Positions 27,361 through 35,539 of a DNA stretch of 64,000 nucleotides are shown here, in pieces. Under the pieces are notes generated by a model. The model made no database searches. It was not told the origin of the DNA and saw only the letters and a program-made list of their open reading frames with translations. Both the position numbers and the translations under genes were made by a program. The number at the start of each line of letters is the position of its first letter. Position 1 is the first letter of the stretch. The DNA comes from Anaerocolumna jejuensis DSM 15929 (lineage in GTDB: Bacteria; Bacillota; Clostridia; Lachnospirales; Lachnospiraceae): positions 1 through 64,000 of the forward strand of contig NZ_FRAC01000034.1 in the NCBI RefSeq assembly GCF_900142215.1, read 5' to 3'.

Positions 27361-27473
27361 GGAAATTCCTCCTTATCTTAATAGTCGTCTGTAATCTAAA
27401 ATCACAGAATTATTATTTCATACGCAGTTCCCTGCATGAGTCCAGGCTTAAGCCTGTGACCCATATCAGAAGA

Positions 27474-27944
27474 TTACCAGCGATAATGTGCAAATGCTCT
27501 GTTCGCATCTGCCATCTTATGCATATCTTCCTTCTTCTTAACAGCAGAACCTGTATTGTTAGCAGCATCTAAAATTTCATTTGCCAGCTTCTCTTCCATG
27601 GTCTTCTCTCCTCTTTTACGGGAGTAGAGTGTTAACCAGCGAAGCGCTAATGCCTGTCTTCTGTCAGGTCTTACTTCGATTGGTACCTGATAGGTAGCAC
27701 CGCCGATACGTCTTGCTTTTACTTCAAGAACCGGCATGATGTTGTTCATAGCTTCCTCAAAAGTTTCCGTAGCTTCTTTTCCTGACTTCTCTGCTACTCT
27801 TTCAAAGGCTCCGTACACAATCTTCTGTGCAGTTCCTCTCTTACCGTCTAACATGATGTTATTGATAAGCTTTGTTACAATCTTACTGTTGTAGATAGGA
27901 TCTGCCAATACATCTCTTTTTTGTATATGTCCTTTACGTGGCAC
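27474..27944 (-). CDS. rpsG: 30S ribosomal protein S7
   Basis: The 16S-rRNA-binding head protein, 156 residues, the usual length. The frame is open to 28058, but the GTG at 27944 has AAGGAGGG upstream and gives the standard (M)PRKGHIQKRDVLADPIYNS start. The beta-hairpin and C-terminal ANRAFAHYRW end match the family. It lies between rpsL and fusA. Confidence 0.96.
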   Translation of the reverse strand: MPRKGHIQKRDVLADPIYNSKIVTKLINNIMLDGKRGTAQKIVYGAFERVAEKSGKEATETFEEAMNNIMPVLEVKARRIGGATYQVPIEVRPDRRQALALRWLTLYSRKRGEKTMEEKLANEILDAANNTGSAVKKKEDMHKMADANRAFAHYRW

Positions 27945-28230
27945 GTTTCTTCCCTCCTTAATAATCCTTATTGCCCGGAAAACCAAATATTTCCCAGACA
28001 GGCAAAACAGGTTTTCCCTATTTGCCCTTATAAGTTTCCTTAAATCATCGGTACTCACCGCAAAATTTTAATTTTTGCTGTGTTCGCGCTCAGTTTAACT
28101 CATCTTTCAAATCTATTCCGTTGGTGAAACAAAGTGTTCTTCCTCTGCGGTGATAAAACGCGGCTCCCTTATTTTATCCCAATCTGAAATAAAAATTAAT
28201 CCGGCACTTAATGATTAGCGAAAAACTTAA

Positions 28231-28650
28231 TTATTTACCTGCTTTAGGTCTCTTAGCTCCGTACTTGGAACGAGCCTGTCTTCTCTTAGCAACACCTGCT
28301 GTATCCAATGTACCTCTGACGATGTGGTAACGGGTACCGGGTAAATCCTTAACCCTTCCACCTCTAATCAGAACGACACTATGCTCCTGAAGGTTGTGGC
28401 CTTCTCCGGGGATATAGCTTGTTACTTCGATTCCGTTAGAAAGACGAACTCTGGCGATTTTTCTAAGAGCTGAGTTAGGCTTCTTAGGAGTTGCTGTTCT
28501 AACTGCTGTACAAACACCTCTCTTCTGGGGTGAGGACACATCAGTAGATTTCTTGTTTAAGGAGTTAAATCCTTTTTGGAGAGCAGGAGAAGTAGATTTC
28601 TTCTCAACCGTCTTTCTACCTTTTCTAACTAATTGATTAAATGTAGGCAT
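28231..28650 (-). CDS. rpsL: 30S ribosomal protein S12
   Basis: Decoding-centre protein of 139 residues starting MPTFNQLVRKGR. The streptomycin-region motifs TPKKPNSALRKIARVRL and PGEGHNLQEHSVVLIRGGRV (two separate stretches) carry the usual lysines, so nothing suggests drug resistance. First gene of the str operon, under a near-perfect promoter at 28750-28778. Confidence 0.97.
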   Translation of the reverse strand: MPTFNQLVRKGRKTVEKKSTSPALQKGFNSLNKKSTDVSSPQKRGVCTAVRTATPKKPNSALRKIARVRLSNGIEVTSYIPGEGHNLQEHSVVLIRGGRVKDLPGTRYHIVRGTLDTAGVAKRRQARSKYGAKRPKAGK

Positions 28651-28749
28651 TAATTTTCACCTCCTGGTTTTTGTTAAAATTCATTGAGCCGCTGCTTATT
28701 TACTTAAAATACACATAAATATTGACGCAATATAAAATCGCGCTTTATG

Positions 28750-28778
28750 ATTATACTTTATATATTTTTTTTTGTCAA
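28750..28778 (-). promoter_or_regulatory. Consensus promoter of rpsL operon
   Basis: Minus strand TTGACA (28773-28778), 17-base A/T spacer, TATAAT (28750-28755): a perfect sigma-A match about 100 bases upstream of rpsL. Confidence 0.8.
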
Positions 28779-28893
28779 GTATTTTCATTTTAAAATCTCT
28801 TAAAGCCTATGTAAATCCATCTCTCTGGTGAGAAACCCATCCTTAATTTTCTTAAATAGTGCTTTCGTCAGACAGGAAAGTTATTCCTGCTGT

Positions 28894-30972
28894 TTACCGC
28901 ACCGGGCAGGCTCCCGATTCACAATCGGCATCCAAAAGCTCGCTTTCTTCTCCTTTTTCCAATTCCTGCAGCAAAGAATAGTCAATGGGTTTAATATTTT
29001 CTATCCGTTTTTCGTAATCTTCTTTGGTAGTAGATTCATAGGGAAGAAGAGGATAGGTCTCCTCCATAAGGGGTAAAAAGGTAATTCCCACCGCACAATT
29101 GAAATTCTGATAAAGCCACTCTGCAACCTCATCCCATTCATTCTCCCTTACGTGTACCGTTATGCTTGTATTATGGTCTGTCCAGGCTTCCATGGTCAGC
29201 TTATATAGCTCCAGCTGTTCGATTGCTCCCACCTCATACTTTGTCTTGCCTTTTGGTGAGCGCATTGGGAATTCAACTACCTTCACGCTGCAATCCTCAT
29301 CACTTTGCCCAATCTCATTGTATATGGGGTATCCGCCCTGTACTTCAAGCATTTTTAATAAAGGGTCACTTGCAGAGATACGGACTCTTCTGATATAATA
29401 CGGCGCATGAGCAAAATGAACTCCCGAACTGACACCGGGAAGATTGGATAAGGTCCCTTCCGGCTTTATTGTTGTCATCAGCTGCGGCTTCTTAATTCCA
29501 AGCTCTTTGCAATAGCGTTCCCCTTCCTCATGAACAGCCTTCCTAAGCTGGGAAAGGAGCTTTCTTAAGTCATTATATCCCATGCCGGTCCTGTTCACCA
29601 TGTCCATCATACCGGTTAAAGATACTCCGACAATCCTGTCCTCCTGCATTACTTTATTCCAGTCAGGCAATTCCACATCCACAAGGGTCATCCTCAAAGT
29701 AATCCTTGCAGACAGCCTGATTGTATTGGTGAGGACCTCTGCATCAAGGGTATTGTCCTCCCTTACAAAGCTCAGCATATTATTTGTGGAAAGATTGCAG
29801 CACTGCCTTGACTGGAGCAGAATTTCACCACAGGGATTGCAGCCTTCAAAGCTATTTTTTCTCCGCAGGGCTTCACTGTTATTAATAAAACCAGGTTCAC
29901 CGTTAATACGTATGGAATGAAGCATCTCCTGTATTTCCTGCTTTTGCGGTACACGGTTATAAAGGACGGAATTATTGCTCATCTTCCGGTGTGATATTTT
30001 GGTATTCTCCACCCATTGTCCGTCAACAATTTTATATATATCCCTTTTTGCCTGTTTGACCTCTTCATCCTCTTCATCACAGATTACCATCATTGCGCTT
30101 CTGCGGACGCCCCCGGATACGACATTCTCACTGATAATAGTTGCAATATCAAGGAGCTGAAGGGATTTTAAGCTGCCATTTGTTTCTGTTATCACTCCGT
30201 TGATTTTTTCAAACATCCTCATTAATGACTTATGTCCGGAAGCTCTCCCGCCAAAACGTATAAGGCGTTCCCCTTCCGGCCTGACATAGCTGTAATCAAT
30301 GATGATTTCAGTAATATTTCCGTATTTCTCCCGGGTAATAAACTCAAAGTACAATTCAAGTCCTTTGCACCAGCCTTCTTTGCTGTCACCGATAAGCATT
30401 GTAGCAGTGTTTCCATCTATGGTAATAGCCGTATTCTCTCTTTCTTCCTTTGAAAGTTTAAATCGGAGGCTTTCATCATACCTGTCCTTCAAATCAATGC
30501 TTCTCACGAAGGGAAATCCTGTTAATGCATCTTTTTTAATGCGTACACCAACTCCACAGCCTAACATCAGAAGATAAAAAACCTCGGTAAAATCCTTCAG
30601 ATTTTCAAGTGTTATAAAACTGCAGTTATAATTTGATAAGGGATATTCCTTTACAATCTCGGTCCCTCCCATATAGAGGGTTCTGCCGGAAGGAAATGTC
30701 CTTAGGTTAAAAAGAGCATCAAAAAAAATCTCCGCCTCTTTTCTTTCTTCCTCCCAGTCTACCTTCATACCATGCTTTTCCTTATAGTCAACTTCCAGCA
30801 TTATATTGTAATTGACAGTGCGGCAGACAGTTTCAAACCAGTTCTCTCTTCTGCCTTTTTGATTTATGTATCTGGAGTAGGTCCTTAAATATACAAATTC
30901 CCCAATTCCCTTTAAAGGGTTTTCTGCCTCCTGGTACTTTGATAAAAAATCCTTTGATAACAGTTCTTTCAT
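28894..30972 (-). CDS. nrdJ: AdoCbl-dependent (class II) ribonucleoside-triphosphate reductase
   Basis: About 692 residues; reduces NTPs to dNTPs with a cobalamin-generated thiyl radical, allowing DNA synthesis with or without oxygen. It is close to the monomeric Lactobacillus enzyme: NYNCSFITLENL and LLMLGCGVGVRI near the N-terminal redox cysteine, SFEGCNPCGEILLQSRQCCN around the active-site loop (SFEGCNPCGEILLQ), and C-terminal CESGACPVR shuttle cysteines. The frame is open to 31047, but the first 25 codons read through a family A repeat. ATG 30972 (MKELLSKDFLSKY) is taken as the start, with GGGAG six bases before it, supplied by that repeat. It sits between rpoC and rpsL, an unusual place. 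Confidence 0.9.
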   Translation of the reverse strand: MKELLSKDFLSKYQEAENPLKGIGEFVYLRTYSRYINQKGRRENWFETVCRTVNYNIMLEVDYKEKHGMKVDWEEERKEAEIFFDALFNLRTFPSGRTLYMGGTEIVKEYPLSNYNCSFITLENLKDFTEVFYLLMLGCGVGVRIKKDALTGFPFVRSIDLKDRYDESLRFKLSKEERENTAITIDGNTATMLIGDSKEGWCKGLELYFEFITREKYGNITEIIIDYSYVRPEGERLIRFGGRASGHKSLMRMFEKINGVITETNGSLKSLQLLDIATIISENVVSGGVRRSAMMVICDEEDEEVKQAKRDIYKIVDGQWVENTKISHRKMSNNSVLYNRVPQKQEIQEMLHSIRINGEPGFINNSEALRRKNSFEGCNPCGEILLQSRQCCNLSTNNMLSFVREDNTLDAEVLTNTIRLSARITLRMTLVDVELPDWNKVMQEDRIVGVSLTGMMDMVNRTGMGYNDLRKLLSQLRKAVHEEGERYCKELGIKKPQLMTTIKPEGTLSNLPGVSSGVHFAHAPYYIRRVRISASDPLLKMLEVQGGYPIYNEIGQSDEDCSVKVVEFPMRSPKGKTKYEVGAIEQLELYKLTMEAWTDHNTSITVHVRENEWDEVAEWLYQNFNCAVGITFLPLMEETYPLLPYESTTKEDYEKRIENIKPIDYSLLQELEKGEESELLDADCESGACPVR

Positions 30973-30973
30973 A

Positions 30974-31030
30974 CTTTGCTCCCATTGCATACCGTAGACA
31001 AGTCTGCGGTACTGCCATAAATAATGTTCA
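30974..31030. repeat. Dispersed palindromic repeat family A, copy overlapping the nrdJ start region
   Basis: Contains TTGCTCCCATTGCATACCG, the palindromic GTAGACAAGTCTGCGG core and TACTGCCATAAATAATG, as at 7433-7590. Read on the minus strand it ends in ATGGGAGCAAAGT immediately before the nrdJ ATG, so the repeat carries the ribosome-binding sequence. Confidence 0.75.
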
Positions 31031-31069
31031 TTCACTCTAATACCCAAGTATCCTTTTTGAACCTTCCTT

Positions 31070-31100
31070 TGCTCTTACCAGACAGGTATTGCTAAGAGCA
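31070..31100 (-). other. Stem-loop in nrdJ leader
   Basis: Perfect 8-base arms TGCTCTTA / TAAGAGCA with a 15-base loop, in the roughly 220-base leader between the promoter and nrdJ. No T-run follows, and I see no B12-box (GCCACTG) of a cobalamin riboswitch. Confidence 0.35.
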
Positions 31101-31178
31101 TTTTTAAATAATGAAAGCAGAAAAAGCTACCTGACGGCAACAATATAAAAATCATAAATGTGATAGGATCCATATCAA

Positions 31179-31227
31179 ATACTATATATAGTACCTATAT
31201 TATATATTCATACAATATATATGTCAA
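31179..31227 (-). promoter_or_regulatory. nrdJ promoter overlapped by two NrdR-box-like sites
   Basis: Minus strand TTGACA (31222-31227), 17-base spacer, TATAAT (31199-31204) is a perfect promoter. Over it lie ATACTATATATAGTAC (31179-31194; perfect core CTATATATAG) and an imperfect ATACAATATATATGTC (31210-31225). The two centres are about 31-32 bases apart, the spacing known for NrdR tandem boxes. One box covers the spacer and -35, the other the transcription start, fitting repression. Confidence 0.6.
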
Positions 31228-31321
31228 CTAGTCATGTAATCATTTTATTGAATGAAACCTTTTTCTGAAGTAGGTCCTTTACTGGAACACTGTATTCACT
31301 GGAATAATTCTATTCTAAAAC

Positions 31322-31552
31322 AGCTTTCTACTTAACAGTTTCTTTGATGAAGCAGTTTCTTTGCTAAAACAGTTTCCTTGCTGAAGCAGTTCCTTTGCTG
31401 AAGCAGTTTCCTTTGCTGAAGCAGTTTCCTTACTGAAGAAGTTCTTTTGCTGAAGTAGTATCCTTGCTGAAGTAGTATCCTTGCTGAAATAGTATCCTTG
31501 CTGAAATAGTATCCTTGCTGAAATAGTATCCTTGCTGAAGCAGTTCCTTTTC
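31322..31552. repeat. 17/18-bp minisatellite
   Basis: About 13 tandem copies of a GCTGAAGTAGTATCCTT-like unit. The right part has exact 17-base periods; the left part has 17-18-base variants such as GCTGAAGCAGTTTCCTTT. As 17 is not a multiple of three, every frame reads the same peptide in rotation, so overlapping open frames here are artefacts. Confidence 0.85.
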
Positions 31553-31566
31553 GAAGTTCTCCTTCT

Positions 31567-31613
31567 AAAAAAACTCCAGCGCAAAGCCATGGATAGCAGC
31601 TCATACGCTGGAG
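31567..31613 (-). terminator. Second terminator downstream of rpoC
   Basis: Stem CTCCAGCG (31574-31581) / CGCTGGAG (31606-31613) with a T7 run on the minus strand, between the minisatellite and the rpoC-proximal terminator. Confidence 0.6.
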
Positions 31614-31706
31614 GTATATACCCTGCCATCTTTTAAAGTATTGCCCAATAATCCTGTATCATTCCTTATAGGGTACTTTTCAGATGTGCTATATGTTCAC
31701 CAAAAA

Positions 31707-31748
31707 TAAATAGGTGCCCACAAAAGTATTCACCTTTGTGGGCACCTA
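31707..31748 (-). terminator. Terminator of rpoBC operon
   Basis: Stem GGTGCCCACAAA (31713-31724) / TTTGTGGGCACC (31735-31746) beginning about ten bases past the rpoC stop, followed by TATTTATTTTTG on the minus strand. Confidence 0.8.
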
Positions 31749-31756
31749 ATGCTTTA

Positions 31757-34700
31757 TTATTTATCAGAATCGTCTCCGGATTCCTCATCATCGAAATCTT
31801 CGTCCGATAAATCATCATCCTCGAATTCATCCAGTTCGATGCTGTCTAAATCATCATCCATGGCATCATCGGAATAATTAAAGTTCTGATAGTTGTCATC
31901 TTCAAAATCTTCTGAAAGAATTAACTCTTCTTCCATGTCACTGTCCAGCTTCACGGAGCGGTATCTCTTCATACCGGTTCCGGCAGGAATTAATTTACCA
32001 AGGATAACATTTTCCTTCAGTCCGATTAACGGGTCAATCTTTCCGTTAATGGCAGCTTCTGTTAATACCTTGGTAGTTTCCTGGAAGGAAGCTGCTGAAA
32101 GGAAGGAATTCGTTGCCAAGGAAGCTTTCGTAATACCAAGCATTACTTGCTTTCCATCAGCCAGGGGAAGACCTTTGCTTTCTAATTCTTCATTGATATC
32201 ATCAAATTCCAGAATATCTACCAGCTTACCAGGTAACAACTCGGAATCTCCGCTGTTTTCAATACGAACCTTCTTCAGCATCTGGCGAACAATAACTTCG
32301 ATATGCTTATCATTGATTTCAACACCCTGTAAACGATATACGCGCTGAACTTCCTGAATCATGTAATCCTGAACGGCACGAACACCTTTTATCTTTAAGA
32401 TATCATGAGGATTTACACTACCTTCTGTCAGTTCATCACCGGCTTCCAGAATATCTCCGTCCAATACCTTAATGCGGGAACCGTAAGGAATCAGGTAGGT
32501 CTTAGCCTCTCCGGTTTCATTGTTTGTTACAATGACCTCACGCTTCTTCTTGGTATCCTTTATCGTAACTACGCCGCCGAACTCTGCAATAATTGCAAGT
32601 CCCTTGGGCTTTCTTGCTTCAAATAATTCTTCTACACGAGGAAGACCCTGTGTAATATCATCGCCGGCAACACCACCAGTATGGAAAGTACGCATGGTAA
32701 GCTGAGTACCGGGCTCACCGATGGACTGGGCTGCAATAATACCAACTGCTTCACCCACCTGTACGGCTTCGCCAGTTGCCATATTGGCACCATAGCACTT
32801 TGCACATACACCGATATGGGATTTACAAGTCAGGATTGTACGAATCTTTAATTTTGCATTCAAGCCCTGTTCCTGTATTTTCTTCGTAGCAACAATTTTT
32901 GCTGCACGCTTCGGTGTAATCATGTGGTTGGCTTTTACAATAGCTTCACCATCATCATCACAAATAGTTTCACAGGAATATCTTCCAGAGATTCTCTCTT
33001 CCAGGCTTTCAATTACTTCACTGCCATCCGCAAAAGCTTTAATCCACATTCCCGGGGTTTCTTTACCTTCACAGCAGTCTACTTCACGGATGATAAGATC
33101 CTGGGATACGTCTACCAGACGACGGGTTAAGTAACCGGAGTCGGCTGTACGAAGAGCGGTATCGGAGAGACCTTTTCTGGCACCATGGGCGGACATGAAG
33201 TATTCCAAAACGTCAAGGCCTTCACGGAAATTGGACTTAATAGGAAGTTCCAAGGTACGTCCTGAGGTATCCGCCATAAGACCACGCATACCAGCAAGCT
33301 GTTTAATCTGCTTATCGGAACCACGGGCACCGGAATCCGCCATCATATAGATGTTGTTGTATTTATCAAGTCCTGTAAGAAGCGCCTCAGTAATATCATC
33401 ATCGGCTACCTTCCAGGTATCAATAACTGCTTTATGTCTTTCATCCTCTGTCATAAGACCACGGCGGAAGTTCTTGGAGATTTCTTCAATCCTTGCTTCT
33501 GCTTCCGCAATAATAGTCTTCTTCTGAGGAGGAACGGTCATATCGGAAATGGATACGGTCATAGCTGCTCTTGTGGAGTATTTGTATCCCAGGGATTTAA
33601 TAGCATCCAGTGTTTCCGCTGTCTTTGTAGCACCATGAGTATTGATGCACTTCTCAAGAATCTTCTTAAGCTGCTTCTTTCCTACATGGAAATCTATTTC
33701 AGGCACCAGGAAGCTATCCGGATTGCTTCTGTCTACAAATCCCAAATCCTGGCTGATAATTTCATTGAAGATAAAACGTCCTAAGGTAGACTCAATAGTC
33801 TTAGTTTCTGTAACGCCTTCGCTGTTAACGCCTGTACGTCTTACCTTTATCCTTGCATGAAGAGTAATGGCAGCGTTTTCATAAGCTAAAATTGCTTCAT
33901 TTACACTCTTAAAGATGTGTCCTTCTCCCAAATCTCCGGGTTTTTGTAAGGTCAGGTAATAAATACCAAGGACCATATCCTGGGAAGGAACGGCTACAGG
34001 GCCACCATCGGAAGGTTTTAAGAGGTTATTGGGAGAGAGCAGTAAGAATCTGCACTCTGCCTGGGCTTCTACGGACAGAGGTAAATGCACAGCCATCTGG
34101 TCACCATCGAAATCGGCATTAAAAGCAGTACAAACAAGAGGGTGAAGCTTAATAGCCTTACCTTCTACCAATACCGGTTCGAAAGCCTGGATACCAAGTC
34201 TGTGGAGTGTTGGGGCACGGTTCAGCATTACAGGATGTTCTCTGATTACTTCCTCTAACACATCCCATACCTCGGACTGAAGTCTTTCCACCATTTTCTT
34301 GGCAGATTTTATATTATGGGCAGTTCCCTTGGCAACTAATTCCTTCATAACGAAGGGCTTGAATAATTCAATAGCCATTTCCTTGGGAAGTCCGCACTGA
34401 TATATCTTTAATTCGGGTCCTACTACGATAACGGAACGTCCGGAGTAGTCAACACGTTTACCAAGTAAGTTCTGACGGAAACGTCCCTGCTTACCCTTTA
34501 ACATATCGGATAAGGACTTTAAGGCACGGTTTCCGGGACCGGTTACCGGTCTTCCTCTTCTGCCGTTATCAATTAAAGCATCTACGGCTTCCTGAAGCAT
34601 TCTCTTTTCATTTCTAACGATAATGTCCGGTGCTCCAAGCTCTAAAAGTCTCTTTAAACGGTTGTTACGGTTGATGATTCTTCTGTATAAATCGTTCATA

Positions 34701-35485
34701 TCGGAGGTAGCAAAACGTCCGCCGTCCAACTGAACCATAGGTCTTAAATCCGGAGGAATTACCGGCACAACGGTAAGTATCATCCAATCCGGTCTGTTTC
34801 CGGATTCACGGAAGGCTTCCACTACTTCCAGTCTCTTAATGACTCTGGCTCTCTTTTGTCCGGTAAAATCCTTTAAGCCCTTTTTCAGCTCCTTGGATTC
34901 TGCTTCCAGATCAATTGCCATTAAAAGCTCCTGAATAGCTTCCGCACCCATACCGACGCGGAATCTGTTTCCATACTTTTCGTAAGCTTCACGGTATTCT
35001 TTTTCATTGAGCACCTGTTTGTACTGTAAGTCACTGGTTCCCTTATCCAGTACAATATAGGATGCAAAATAGAGTACTTTTTCAAGGGTTCTGGGGGATA
35101 AATCCAGAATCAGGCCCATACGACTGGGGATACCCTTAAAGTACCATATATGGGATACAGGGGCTGCAAGCTCGATATGCCCCATTCTCTCCCTGCGGAC
35201 GGATGCTTTTGTAACTTCAACACCGCACCTGTCACACACAACGCCTTTATAGCGGATCTTTTTGTATTTACCGCAGTGACACTCCCAGTCTTTGCTGGGT
35301 CCGAAGATTTTTTCACAGAACAGGCCGTCTTTTTCAGGCTTTAAGGTCCTGTAGTTAATTGTCTCCGGTTTCTTCACTTCACCTCTGGACCACTCTCTGA
35401 TTTTTTCAGGAGAAGCAAGGCCGATTTTTATAGCATCATAGGTTATATCATGACTACTTTGGTTATTTACTACTTCTGGCATCAT
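31757..35485 (-). CDS. rpoC: RNA polymerase beta' subunit
   Basis: 1,242 residues. N-terminal zinc finger (CHCGKYKKIRYKGVVCDRCG in pieces CHCGK and CDRCGVEV), catalytic NADFDGDQMAVH, and the trigger-loop region GEPGTQLTMRTFHTGGVA are present. The C-terminal 50 residues are a very acidic Asp/Glu tail. Two adjacent ATG codons start it, with GGGAG upstream. It follows rpoB and is ended by two terminators; the L7Ae-like gene often found between rpoC and rpsL in Firmicutes is absent. Confidence 0.97.
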   Translation of the reverse strand: MMPEVVNNQSSHDITYDAIKIGLASPEKIREWSRGEVKKPETINYRTLKPEKDGLFCEKIFGPSKDWECHCGKYKKIRYKGVVCDRCGVEVTKASVRRERMGHIELAAPVSHIWYFKGIPSRMGLILDLSPRTLEKVLYFASYIVLDKGTSDLQYKQVLNEKEYREAYEKYGNRFRVGMGAEAIQELLMAIDLEAESKELKKGLKDFTGQKRARVIKRLEVVEAFRESGNRPDWMILTVVPVIPPDLRPMVQLDGGRFATSDMNDLYRRIINRNNRLKRLLELGAPDIIVRNEKRMLQEAVDALIDNGRRGRPVTGPGNRALKSLSDMLKGKQGRFRQNLLGKRVDYSGRSVIVVGPELKIYQCGLPKEMAIELFKPFVMKELVAKGTAHNIKSAKKMVERLQSEVWDVLEEVIREHPVMLNRAPTLHRLGIQAFEPVLVEGKAIKLHPLVCTAFNADFDGDQMAVHLPLSVEAQAECRFLLLSPNNLLKPSDGGPVAVPSQDMVLGIYYLTLQKPGDLGEGHIFKSVNEAILAYENAAITLHARIKVRRTGVNSEGVTETKTIESTLGRFIFNEIISQDLGFVDRSNPDSFLVPEIDFHVGKKQLKKILEKCINTHGATKTAETLDAIKSLGYKYSTRAAMTVSISDMTVPPQKKTIIAEAEARIEEISKNFRRGLMTEDERHKAVIDTWKVADDDITEALLTGLDKYNNIYMMADSGARGSDKQIKQLAGMRGLMADTSGRTLELPIKSNFREGLDVLEYFMSAHGARKGLSDTALRTADSGYLTRRLVDVSQDLIIREVDCCEGKETPGMWIKAFADGSEVIESLEERISGRYSCETICDDDGEAIVKANHMITPKRAAKIVATKKIQEQGLNAKLKIRTILTCKSHIGVCAKCYGANMATGEAVQVGEAVGIIAAQSIGEPGTQLTMRTFHTGGVAGDDITQGLPRVEELFEARKPKGLAIIAEFGGVVTIKDTKKKREVIVTNNETGEAKTYLIPYGSRIKVLDGDILEAGDELTEGSVNPHDILKIKGVRAVQDYMIQEVQRVYRLQGVEINDKHIEVIVRQMLKKVRIENSGDSELLPGKLVDILEFDDINEELESKGLPLADGKQVMLGITKASLATNSFLSAASFQETTKVLTEAAINGKIDPLIGLKENVILGKLIPAGTGMKRYRSVKLDSDMEEELILSEDFEDDNYQNFNYSDDAMDDDLDSIELDEFEDDDLSDEDFDDEESGDDSDK

Positions 35486-35539
35486 CTGGCACTCCCTTTC
35501 ATAGTAACGGACTTTCAGGTCCGTTCTTATTGCAGCAGA

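Noticed and set aside
30973..31192. Cobalamin riboswitch in the nrdJ leader
   Set aside because: Expected for a B12-dependent enzyme, but no B12 box (GCCACTG-like) or matching fold was found in the 220-base leader.
31322..31552. Possible CRISPR array
   Set aside because: Units are adjacent 17-18-base copies without distinct spacers, and no cas genes are nearby.
31315..31629. Two overlapping frames encoding FSKDT/QQGYY-like repeats
   Set aside because: They are rotations of a 17-bp minisatellite read in different frames; no start signal and no codon pattern of a gene.
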